Below, piece by piece: positions 1 through 5,151 of a DNA stretch of 5,151 bases; position 1 is the stretch's first letter, and each line of letters begins with the position of its first letter. This stretch comes from Chloroflexota bacterium (GTDB lineage Bacteria > Chloroflexota > Dehalococcoidia > SHYB01): contig JACQEE010000033.1 of NCBI GenBank assembly GCA_016200725.1, positions 1 to 5,151 of the forward strand. The letters run 5' to 3'. The notes under the pieces are model-generated. The model was given only the letters and a program-made list of their open reading frames with translations. It searched no databases and was not told the origin of the DNA. The position numbers and the translations under genes are program-made.

Positions 1-2
1 CT

Positions 3-30
3 GCCCTGAGCGAAGTCGAAGGGTCAGGGC
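3..30. repeat. Short palindromic (REP-like) repeat at the CoA-transferase 3' end
   Basis: Positions 3-9 (GCCCTGA) and 24-30 (TCAGGGC) are perfect reverse complements, giving a 7-bp stem around a 14-base loop. The core at 4-23, CCCTGAGCGAAGTCGAAGGG, can alternatively fold on itself through its CCCT and AGGG ends. From memory, this core resembles dispersed intergenic repeats seen in many environmental bacterial genomes; I could not search for it. The stop codon of the leftward CoA-transferase lies inside the right arm. In that gene's orientation the hairpin could act as a 3'-end structure, but no T-run is visible before the window edge, so I do not call it a terminator. Confidence 0.6.
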
Positions 31-1343
31 CAATACAACTTCCGTGCTTTCGCTCGTAACTCTACTCGAAACTCCGGGTGCGCCACCTCGATCAGCGCCT
101 CTGCCCGTTGCCGTTGCGTCTTCCCGCGCAGGTCCGAGACCCCGTGTTCCGTCACCACGTACTGCGCGAGCGTCCGCGACACGGTCACCACCGTTCCCGT
201 CTCGTGTGCCGGCACGATCCGCGACCGCTTCCCGCCCTGCGCCGTCGACGGCATGACCACGATGTACCGTCCGCCCTTCGATAGGTTGGCTCCGATCGCG
301 AACGATAGGTGGCCTCCCGACCCGCTCAGCATCGTGTGGCCTAGCGACTCCGCCGCAATCTGTCCGGTGAGATCGACTGCCACCGCGCTGTTGATCGCCA
401 CCATGTTGTCGTGCCCCGCGATCGTGCGCGAATCGATGACGTACTCTGCCGGATGCAATTCGAACATCGCATTGCTATCCACGAAGGCCATGTCGTCCGC
501 CGAACCGCCGCCGATCGCCGTCGCCACCACTTTGCCGGCGTGCTTCGTCTTCCTCGCTCCCGTGATGATTCCCTGGCGCACGAGGCCAATCACGCCTCGA
601 GGCGTCGTCTCCGAGTGCCATCCCAGATCGTTCTTGGCCTCGAGCACTCCGAGGCGCGCCACCCATTCCGATGTGCTTCCCACGCCGATCTGCAGCGTAT
701 CGCCGTCGCGGATAAGCGCAGCGACATGCTTCGCGATAGTCTTCTCCATCAGCCCAGGCTCCGCCGCCTTCCGTCCGAGCAGGTCCGTCGCCCCCGGCGC
801 GCGTCCGCTGGAGACGTGCGGCACGAACTGATCAATCTCGCTGACATGGATAAAGTTCTCGCCCGCTGTCCGAATCAATTTGTCGTTAACTTCCGCGAGC
901 GCCACCTTCGCCGAGCGTACCTCTTGCTTCTTGTTCCACAACGACGCGCCAAAACTACAGAACCCATGCTCGTCCGGCGGCGACAACTCCACCATCACGA
1001 CATCTGCCGGACGGTCGAACGGCCCGTACTCCACGCGCATCGTCTGCACGTTGTAGTCGCATCGCCGCTGCGCGACCATCTCCCGCACGACCGGCAGGAT
1101 GTAGCCGACCTCAACGGTAAAATTCTCCTCGAAGCCTGGCTCGTACCAGCCGAAGTCGCGGCTCGGTGTCGGTAGAAACAGTGTCACGCCTCGCAGCTCC
1201 GGCGCACGCGCCAGCAGCGCCAGCGCCAGCGCCGTCGGCTCATTCCCCGTCGTAAACGCGACGCGGTCGCCCGACTTGATCACCGCGACAGCCTGTTCGG
1301 GTGAGACAGTCCGGCTCCGGTAATATTCCTTCCAATCAGCCAT
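24..1343 (-). CDS. Acetyl-CoA hydrolase / class I CoA-transferase family protein (4-hydroxybutyrate CoA-transferase-like)
   Basis: A 439-aa cytoplasmic enzyme expected to move CoA between an acyl-CoA and a carboxylate (acetate, butyrate or 4-hydroxybutyrate type), or to hydrolyse acetyl-CoA. The length fits the two-domain single-chain family. Visible family motifs are SPPDEHGFCSFG (121-132), LGWHSE with Glu245 as the probable CoA-ester-forming glutamate, GSGGHLSF (341-348, the GxGG segment close to the usual GGQxDF), TEHGVSDLRGKT (399-410) and AHPEFR (421-426). There is no signal peptide or membrane segment. I chose ATG 1343 because GAGG sits 5 bases upstream and the protein then begins MADWKEYYRSR. 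An ATG at 1361 and a TTG at 1394 lack a good ribosome-binding site, and the TTG falls in the candidate -35 box. The exact acyl substrate cannot be assigned. The gene diverges from the alpha/beta hydrolase. Its last codon and stop lie within a palindromic repeat. Confidence 0.93.
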   Translation of the reverse strand: MADWKEYYRSRTVSPEQAVAVIKSGDRVAFTTGNEPTALALALLARAPELRGVTLFLPTPSRDFGWYEPGFEENFTVEVGYILPVVREMVAQRRCDYNVQTMRVEYGPFDRPADVVMVELSPPDEHGFCSFGASLWNKKQEVRSAKVALAEVNDKLIRTAGENFIHVSEIDQFVPHVSSGRAPGATDLLGRKAAEPGLMEKTIAKHVAALIRDGDTLQIGVGSTSEWVARLGVLEAKNDLGWHSETTPRGVIGLVRQGIITGARKTKHAGKVVATAIGGGSADDMAFVDSNAMFELHPAEYVIDSRTIAGHDNMVAINSAVAVDLTGQIAAESLGHTMLSGSGGHLSFAIGANLSKGGRYIVVMPSTAQGGKRSRIVPAHETGTVVTVSRTLAQYVVTEHGVSDLRGKTQRQRAEALIEVAHPEFRVELRAKARKLYWP

Positions 1344-1365
1344 GAGCGCCTCGTAAAGCATGGAC

Positions 1366-1394
1366 ACACTAGGCCGCCCCCTATCCCGCGTCAA
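1366..1394 (-). promoter_or_regulatory. Candidate sigma70-type promoter for the leftward CoA-transferase gene
   Basis: On the minus strand TTGACG (1394-1389) matches the -35 consensus at 5 of 6 bases. It is followed after 17 bp by TAGTGT (1371-1366), a poor -10 matching at 3 of 6. Transcription would begin near 1359, leaving about 16 untranslated bases containing the GAGG that precedes ATG 1343. The geometry supports that start over the two upstream alternatives. The weak -10 keeps confidence low. Confidence 0.3.
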
Positions 1395-1425
1395 GGCGAA
1401 ACAGGCTGCACGTTCTCACTCTTCC

Positions 1426-1454
1426 TTGACCCTTGAGTCTGCCTCCTCCACAAT
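1426..1454 (+). promoter_or_regulatory. Candidate sigma70-type promoter for the hydrolase-isomerase operon
   Basis: TTGACC (1426-1431, 5 of 6 to the -35 consensus) and CACAAT (1449-1454, 4 of 6 to the -10 consensus) are separated by exactly 17 bp. The expected start of transcription is about 1461, which coincides with the GTG start codon of the alpha/beta hydrolase. No Shine-Dalgarno sequence precedes that GTG, so a leaderless message is possible. It does not overlap the leftward candidate promoter at 1366-1394. Confidence 0.4.
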
Positions 1455-1460
1455 CCCACC

Positions 1461-2297
1461 GTGCCCTACGTCACCATCAACGGCATCCGTCTGCACTACG
1501 AGTTGCGCGGCGACCCGAAGGCTCCGCCCGTGCTGCTTCACCCTGGCCTCGGTGGCACGCAGCTCTCCTGGTCGCCGGTCGCCTCTCGCCTCGAGTTGTC
1601 GCATCGTCTCATCCTCTTCGATCCCCGCGACGTCGGCGAAAGCGGCCGCGCAACCAAGCCCTACGCTATCGCCGATCTCGCCAGCGACGTCGTCGGCCTG
1701 CTCGACCACCTCGCCTTGGCGAGCGTGGACGTAGTCGGCCTCTCGATGGGCGGCGCTGTCGCGCAAGAACTCGCCATCACCTACCCCGCTCGCGTCCGGC
1801 GACTCGTCCTCCTTGCTACCTACGACTCCGGCGATCCGCGCGGCACTTTCGTCTTCCGGCACCTCGCGCACCTGCGCCGCACCCTTCCTCGCGAGGACTT
1901 CACGCGTCTCCTCCTGCCCTGGCTGTACACCCACGAGGAACTTTCGGCCCCCGGGGTCAATCCCGAAGCAATTGTCGCCCGCATGCTCGAAGAGCCAAAC
2001 ATCCAGGAGTCCGAAGCCTACGAGCGCCAGATGGAGGCAACCATCGCCTTCCACTCCCGCGACCGCCTCGATCGCATCCGTTGCCCCACGCTGCTCGTCT
2101 TCGGCGACGACGACCTCTTCACGCCGATGCGCTTCGCGCGCTCGCTCAGCCAGCGTATTCGTGGGTCCCGCCTGGAGGTGTTGAGCGGCGCTGGCCATGC
2201 CCTCGCCTGGACACGCTCGAAGGAAGTGGCCTCGCTGATTCACTCATTCCTCTCTGAACAAATGGGGAAGGAGCCAGCGCCCCGCAAGAAACGATAG
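1461..2297 (+). CDS. Alpha/beta hydrolase fold protein
   Basis: A 278-aa cytoplasmic hydrolase of the alpha/beta fold, the length of esterases, 3-oxoadipate enol-lactonases and related enzymes. The oxyanion-hole segment is HPGLGG (27-32). The nucleophile elbow GLSMGG (93-98) places the catalytic Ser at 95. The acid is probably Asp218 in GDDDLFTP (215-222), and the base is His246 in GAGH. The FDPRDVGESG stretch (53-62) is typical of the group that includes PcaD-like lactonases. The tail ends in a basic PRKKR. The start is GTG 1461: the frame has a stop at 1434-1436 and no other start codon between, and no ribosome-binding site is seen. It is followed after 26 bp by the first isomerase-like gene, so co-transcription is likely. 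The substrate is unknown; a lactone or ester hydrolysis step alongside the downstream sugar-isomerase-like proteins is only an inference. Confidence 0.92.
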   Translation: MPYVTINGIRLHYELRGDPKAPPVLLHPGLGGTQLSWSPVASRLELSHRLILFDPRDVGESGRATKPYAIADLASDVVGLLDHLALASVDVVGLSMGGAVAQELAITYPARVRRLVLLATYDSGDPRGTFVFRHLAHLRRTLPREDFTRLLLPWLYTHEELSAPGVNPEAIVARMLEEPNIQESEAYERQMEATIAFHSRDRLDRIRCPTLLVFGDDDLFTPMRFARSLSQRIRGSRLEVLSGAGHALAWTRSKEVASLIHSFLSEQMGKEPAPRKKR

Positions 2298-2323
2298 ACT
2301 GTGCCCCTCGCAGAGGAGTCTTT

Positions 2324-3136
2324 ATGAACCCACGATTCTCGATGAACGTTGTGACGACTTGGAACTGGGACCTCGGCACGTGCGTCGACACCTACGCCCG
2401 GCTCGGCATCCCCGCGATCGGCCTCACGCGTGCCAGCGTGGCGCAATTCGGCCCCGACAAGGCGCCGAAGCGCATCCGCGATGCGGGGTTGAAAGTCGCC
2501 TCCTACTCCGGTATCACCTCGCGAGGCGTCGGTTCAGACAACTCGAAGGCCGCCCTCGACGACGCCTGCAAACAGATGGACATCGGTGCAACCCTTGGAG
2601 CCACCTGCCTCTACACGATCTCCGGCCCCCGCGAGGGCCTTTCTTGGGAGGAGGCGGGGAAGCGTTTTCAGCAAGGCGTAGCCGCGCTCGTTCCCCAGGC
2701 GGAAAAACGCAACGTCCGTCTCGCCATCGAGCCGGTCCACCCGATGCGGCAGGACCTCACCTTCCTCAACACCGCTCGCGACACCGTGCGTCTCATCAAG
2801 CCCTTCCCTGCATCGCGCGTCGGCTACGTCTGCGACTTCTATCACATCTGGTGGGAGAGCGACATCCTCGACACGATTCGCACTGCGCCCGAACGGATCT
2901 TCACCGTGCAACTCAGCGACCACAAATCCAAGACGCTCAAGACGATGGACCGCGGCATGCTCGGCAAGGGCATCATGCCCCTGCCGCAGATGCTGCGAGC
3001 CGTCGAAGCCACCAGCTACAAGGGCTATTACGACATCGAAGTCATCTCCGACGACATGCAGCAGATGGGTTACGAAAACGCGGTGAAACAGATCATCGCT
3101 GACTTCGACGCGCTCTGGGCCAAGACCCATGCGTAA
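2324..3136 (+). CDS. Sugar phosphate isomerase/epimerase-like TIM-barrel protein (first of pair)
   Basis: A 270-aa protein of the xylose isomerase-like TIM-barrel (AP endonuclease family 2) superfamily, whose members include IolE, IolI and Hyi and usually isomerise, epimerise or dehydrate sugars and inositols using a divalent metal. Likely metal or catalytic residues lie in the expected order: Glu136 (LAIEP), Asp171 and His174 (CDFYHIWW), His200 (QLSDH) and Glu239 (YDIEV). There is no signal peptide or membrane segment. GAGGAG (2313-2318) lies 5 bases before ATG 2324, a strong ribosome-binding site. The gene is 26 bp downstream of the alpha/beta hydrolase and its last 8 bases overlap the next gene, a paralogue with the same residue pattern. 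The superfamily is firm; the substrate and reaction are not determinable here. Confidence 0.92.
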   Translation: MNPRFSMNVVTTWNWDLGTCVDTYARLGIPAIGLTRASVAQFGPDKAPKRIRDAGLKVASYSGITSRGVGSDNSKAALDDACKQMDIGATLGATCLYTISGPREGLSWEEAGKRFQQGVAALVPQAEKRNVRLAIEPVHPMRQDLTFLNTARDTVRLIKPFPASRVGYVCDFYHIWWESDILDTIRTAPERIFTVQLSDHKSKTLKTMDRGMLGKGIMPLPQMLRAVEATSYKGYYDIEVISDDMQQMGYENAVKQIIADFDALWAKTHA

Positions 3137-3926
3137 ACTCTCCGCCAGCCAGTATTGCGACCGGAAGCGCCCCTTCCAAGGCGACGTCGATGCGATGACC
3201 CGCGCTGGCCTCCAGGGCATCGGCGTGGCCAAGGACAAACTCGCCACCGTCGGCGTCGACCGTGCCGTGAAGTTGCTGCGCGACGCCGGCCTCGGCGTGG
3301 CGAGTTACAGCGCCGGCGGCTGGTTCCTCCGCGATGGCGATGCGCGTCGCGAGGCTATCGACGAGACGAAGCGCATGATCGACACCGCTGCGAAACTCAA
3401 CGCAGCCTGCCTCGTCCTCGTCACCGGCCCTCGCGGCCAGGGCTCCTGGGACGACGCCAACGCCCGCTTCATCGATGGCCTCCAGCAAGTGCTCCCCGCC
3501 GCCGCCGCCGCCCGAGTGCGCCTCGCCGTCGAGCCACTCACCAATGTGCGCCCCACCATCACCTACCTCCACCTCCTCGCCGACACCCTCGACGTAGTCG
3601 AGCGCGTCAACTCGCCGTGGTTCGGCATCACCCTCGACATCTGGTATCACTGGTCGCAGCGCGACTACGTGAAGCAGGTCAAGCGTGCCGCGGGCAAGAC
3701 CTTTCTCGTGCAGATGAGCGACCACTACGCCGACGCCGACTCGATGATGGACCGCGCGCCGCTTGGCGAAGGCGTCCTCCCGCTGAAGGCCGCGCTGCGC
3801 CCCATCGCCGACGCTGGCTACGACGGCTGGTGGGATATCGAGGTCTTCTCCCCGCGCTTCACCGACACCGATCAGCGGACGCTGCTCCCTCGCTGCAAGT
3901 CCGCCTTCGAGCGCGTCTGGTCGTGA
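3129..3926 (+). CDS. Sugar phosphate isomerase/epimerase-like TIM-barrel protein (second of pair)
   Basis: A 265-aa paralogue of the preceding gene with collinear motifs: RDAGLGVASYS near residues 51-61 (RDAGLKVASYS in the first), TGPRG (99-103), LAVEP with Glu135, TLDIWYHW with Asp170 and His174, QMSDH with His199, and WDIEVFSP with Glu238. These are the expected metal and catalytic positions of xylose isomerase-like TIM barrels, so it is probably an active metal-dependent isomerase, epimerase or dehydratase. The ATG at 3129 lies inside the end of the first gene (stop TAA 3134-3136), an 8-base overlap suggesting translational coupling; I see no strong ribosome-binding site of its own. The two proteins may form a hetero-oligomer or act on consecutive intermediates, but this is inference. 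The stop is TGA 3924-3926, and no terminator separates it from the YqeY gene. Confidence 0.9.
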   Translation: MRKLSASQYCDRKRPFQGDVDAMTRAGLQGIGVAKDKLATVGVDRAVKLLRDAGLGVASYSAGGWFLRDGDARREAIDETKRMIDTAAKLNAACLVLVTGPRGQGSWDDANARFIDGLQQVLPAAAAARVRLAVEPLTNVRPTITYLHLLADTLDVVERVNSPWFGITLDIWYHWSQRDYVKQVKRAAGKTFLVQMSDHYADADSMMDRAPLGEGVLPLKAALRPIADAGYDGWWDIEVFSPRFTDTDQRTLLPRCKSAFERVWS

Positions 3927-3948
3927 CATCTCCGCCACGCTTTATAAT
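3923..3948 (+). promoter_or_regulatory. Candidate promoter upstream of the YqeY-family gene
   Basis: A perfect -10 consensus TATAAT occupies 3943-3948 in otherwise GC-rich DNA. GTGACA at 3923-3928 matches the -35 consensus at 5 of 6 bases, but the 14-bp spacer is shorter than normal, so the -35 assignment is doubtful. The -10 is flanked by a small dyad, CACGC (3936-3940) and GCGTG (3951-3955), which may be chance. Transcription would start near 3955, giving a leader of about 28 bases with the AGGTGA ribosome-binding site. The -35 overlaps the stop codon of the isomerase-like gene. Confidence 0.45.
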
Positions 3949-3982
3949 TGGCGTGCGAGTGCAGCAACGAATCTAGGTGACT

Positions 3983-4438
3983 ATGAGCCTCCGCGAACAA
4001 CTCGACGCTGACCTCAAGGACGCGATGCGCAGCCGCGACCAGATCCGCCTCAATGCGGTGCGCCAGGTCAAGTCGACTGTCGCCCTTGAGGAAGCGCGAG
4101 CGGGTACTACCTTCGACGACGCAAAGTTCCAGGAAGTGATCACGCGTCTCGTCCGCCAGCACCGCGAAAGCATCGAGATGTACCAGAAGGGCAATCGTCC
4201 CGAACTGGTCGCGCAGGAAGAAGCGGAACTCAAGGTGCTCCTGGCCTATCTTCCCCAGCAACTGTCCGGCGACGATATCCTCGCCCTCACCAAGAAAGCC
4301 GCGCAGGAAGTAGGCGCTCGTGGCCCTGCCGACAAGGGCAAGGTCATGGGCAAGTTGATGCCCCAGATCAAAGGCAAAGCCGAAGGCACCGAAGTCAACA
4401 AGATCGTCACCCAGTATCTCGAGAGTCTTGCCAAGTAG
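3983..4438 (+). CDS. yqeY: GatB/YqeY domain-containing protein
   Basis: A 151-aa stand-alone YqeY-family protein, close to the usual length of about 150 aa. The same domain forms the C-terminal tRNA-contacting part of GatB, the Glu/Asp-tRNA amidotransferase subunit; the role of the free-standing protein is not well established. Characteristic segments are [10 protein letters not shown] (22-31), [20 protein letters not shown] (61-80), [10 protein letters not shown] (86-95) and [19 protein letters not shown] (117-135). The protein looks helical and soluble. I start at ATG 3983, with AGG (3975-3977) 5 bases upstream as part of AGGTGA; a GTG at 3977 is in frame but is itself part of that Shine-Dalgarno sequence. 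A TATAAT box lies upstream, and a strong intrinsic terminator follows about 80 bases after the stop. It is probably its own transcription unit, possibly with read-through from the operon before it. Confidence 0.95.
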   Translation: MSLREQLDADLKDAMRSRDQIRLNAVRQVKSTVALEEARAGTTFDDAKFQEVITRLVRQHRESIEMYQKGNRPELVAQEEAELKVLLAYLPQQLSGDDILALTKKAAQEVGARGPADKGKVMGKLMPQIKGKAEGTEVNKIVTQYLESLAK

Positions 4439-4446
4439 CGGTTCAT

Positions 4447-4482
4447 TGTCATCCTGAGGCCGTTGCGGCCTCAGAATCTGCA
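4447..4482. repeat. Hairpin-forming intergenic repeat-like element
   Basis: CTGAGGCCG (4454-4462) and CGGCCTCAG (4466-4474) pair perfectly over 9 bp around a 3-base TTG loop, flanked by TGTCAT on the left and AATCTGCAT on the right. No T-run follows, so it does not look like an intrinsic terminator. The pattern TGTCATCCTGAG ... ATCTGCAT resembles, from memory, dispersed repeats of Acidobacteriota genomes, in which the middle of the element varies. It sits just after the YqeY gene, before the true terminator, and could stabilise the mRNA 3' end. Repeat status cannot be proven from a single copy. Confidence 0.55.
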
Positions 4483-4517
4483 TCCTCGCCTCTTTCACGG
4501 CGGGGTAGCGATAGTCT

Positions 4518-4550
4518 AAGAATCCCGCTGACATCAGCGGGATTCTTTTT
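4518..4550 (+). terminator. Strong rho-independent terminator after the YqeY-family gene
   Basis: AAGAATCCCGCTGA (4518-4531) is perfectly complementary to TCAGCGGGATTCTT (4534-4547). In practice this is a stem of about 13 bp with a 4-base loop. A run of five T's (4546-4550) ends it. It separates the YqeY gene from purQ. The opposite strand has only a short A/T stretch at the other side, so termination should be mainly rightward. Confidence 0.9.
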
Positions 4551-4553
4551 CGG

Positions 4554-4559
4554 TACAAT
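4554..4559 (+). promoter_or_regulatory. Possible -10 box for purQ
   Basis: TACAAT (4554-4559) matches the -10 consensus at 5 of 6 bases and lies directly after the terminator T-run, 31 bases before the purQ start. The best -35 candidate, CTGACA (4528-4533, 5 of 6), is inside the terminator stem-loop but 20 bp away, longer than ideal. A promoter is expected here because the terminator would isolate purQ. No PurR-like operator or purine-riboswitch fold was recognised in the roughly 30-base leader. Confidence 0.35.
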
Positions 4560-4590
4560 AGTGTCCCTCGATTTTCACTATGAGGTCCGC

Positions 4591-5151
4591 ATGCGCTTCG
4601 GCGTCATAGTCTTCCCCGGTACGTACAGCGATCGCGACTGCCACCACGTCCTCGACGATGTCCTCCACCAGTCCGTCGACTACGTCTGGCACAAGGACAC
4701 TGACCTTAGCAAATACGATTGCGTCATTCTCCCCGGCGGCTTTTCCTACGGAGACTACCTCCGCACCGGCGCGATTGCCCGTTTCTCTCCCGTGATGCGT
4801 TCCGTCGAGAAGTTCGCCGCCGATGGCAAACTCGTCATCGGTATCTGCAACGGCTTCCAGATCCTCTGCGAGGCTGGCCTGCTCCCCGGCGTGCTCATCC
4901 GCAATCGCCATCTCCTGTTCCGCTGCCAGTGGACCAATCTCCGCACCGAAACGACCGCGACGCCCCTCACCAACCGCTGCGCGAGCGGCCAGGTCCTTCG
5001 CATCCCCATCGCCCATGGCGAGGGCAACTACTTCGCCGAGCCCGCCACCCTCGCGAAGTTGAACGCCAACAACCAGGTCGTCTTCCGCTACTGCGGGCCT
5101 GATGGCCACATAACCGATGACTCCAACCCCACCGGCTCCCTCGAGAACATC
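4591..5151 (+). CDS. purQ: Phosphoribosylformylglycinamidine synthase glutaminase subunit PurQ, 3' end cut by the window
   Basis: The first 187 residues of PurQ, which releases ammonia from glutamine so that PurL can convert FGAR to FGAM in de novo purine synthesis, usually in a complex with PurS. It is a class I glutamine amidotransferase. The N-terminus [10 protein letters not shown], the segment [19 protein letters not shown] (45-63) and the nucleophile elbow GICNGFQIL with Cys86 are diagnostic, as are HGEGNY (142-147) and NPTGSLENI (179-187). The family is usually about 220-235 aa, so roughly 40 residues are missing, including the HPE-type motif that carries the triad His and Glu. GAGG (4582-4585) lies 5 bases before ATG 4591. 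The frame is open to the last base. A short PurQ rather than a fused large PurL implies separate purS and purL genes; neither is visible here and they may lie to the right. It follows the terminator, so it is transcribed independently of the YqeY gene. Confidence 0.96.
   Translation, partial: MRFGVIVFPGTYSDRDCHHVLDDVLHQSVDYVWHKDTDLSKYDCVILPGGFSYGDYLRTGAIARFSPVMRSVEKFAADGKLVIGICNGFQILCEAGLLPGVLIRNRHLLFRCQWTNLRTETTATPLTNRCASGQVLRIPIAHGEGNYFAEPATLAKLNANNQVVFRYCGPDGHITDDSNPTGSLENI

Noticed and set aside
411..1175. 254-aa open frame on the plus strand opposite the CoA-transferase gene
   Set aside because: It is the antisense shadow of a gene with clear family motifs; its translation is Arg/His-rich low-complexity sequence with no recognisable domain, typical of high-GC third-position bias.
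1344..1394. Longer N-terminus for the CoA-transferase (TTG 1394 or ATG 1361)
   Set aside because: The extra residues do not resemble the family N-terminus, no good ribosome-binding site precedes either codon, and the TTG overlaps a candidate -35 box. ATG 1343 has GAGG at the right spacing.
1416..2243. 275-aa open frame on the minus strand opposite the alpha/beta hydrolase
   Set aside because: Antisense to a gene with a full Ser-Asp-His triad; no ribosome-binding site or domain seen, and the composition (Glu/Ala/Gly-rich) is as expected of a shadow frame.
3471..3515. GCC-rich run in the second isomerase gene as a microsatellite or assembly artefact
   Set aside because: The run encodes a short Ala stretch (PAAAAARVR) where the first paralogue also has a loop or helix before the LA-EP strand; the frame is intact and the length is normal.
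3093..3938. 281-aa open frame on the minus strand opposite the second isomerase-like gene
   Set aside because: It lies in a complementary frame of a well-supported gene, is rich in Ala/Gly/Glu/Val and shows no family motif.
3927..3982. Possible terminator between the isomerase operon and the YqeY gene
   Set aside because: The only dyad (CACGC/GCGTG) has 5 bp, a loop containing TATAAT and no T-run after it, which fits a promoter region better.
4454..4474. Reading the 9-bp hairpin after the YqeY gene as a terminator
   Set aside because: No T-run follows the stem, and a much better terminator lies about 45 bases downstream.
4534..5109. 191-aa open frame on the minus strand opposite purQ
   Set aside because: purQ is unambiguous on the plus strand; this frame also runs back through the intrinsic terminator, with no domain recognised.

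Overview
This is a 5.15-kb, high-GC stretch of bacterial chromosome. It is densely packed with metabolic and housekeeping genes: five complete CDSs and one cut by the right edge. Strong G/C bias at third codon positions produces many long but spurious antisense and out-of-frame ORFs. Two short dyad sequences built around CCTGAG (positions 3-30 and about 4447-4482) resemble, from memory, dispersed repeats of Acidobacteriota and related soil bacteria. I therefore lean to Acidobacteriota, but only as an inference. No rRNA, tRNA, CRISPR, transposase or phage gene is visible.

Layout: (i) 24-1343, minus strand, a class I CoA-transferase / acetyl-CoA hydrolase family enzyme whose last codon and stop lie inside a repeat. 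(ii) 1344-1460, a 117-bp divergent intergenic region with a candidate promoter facing each way; the rightward one would give a leaderless transcript. (iii) 1461-3926, plus strand, a compact apparent operon: an alpha/beta hydrolase (GTG start), then two paralogous xylose-isomerase-like TIM-barrel proteins that overlap by 8 bases. (iv) 3983-4438, a stand-alone GatB/YqeY-domain protein with a perfect TATAAT box upstream. (v) 4439-4590, an intergenic region holding a repeat-like hairpin, a strong intrinsic terminator and a possible promoter. (vi) 4591 to the window end, purQ (glutaminase subunit of FGAM synthase), lacking its C-terminus.

Possible joint function: the CoA-transferase, the hydrolase and the two sugar-isomerase-like proteins could belong to one catabolic neighbourhood handling organic acids, lactones or sugar derivatives. 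No substrate can be read from the sequence, and I know no named pathway with exactly this set. YqeY and PurQ are ordinary housekeeping genes that appear to be separate transcription units. I did not find a convincing undescribed system. The most interesting points are the overlapping isomerase pair, the possible leaderless GTG gene and the repeat that supplies the end of the CoA-transferase gene.
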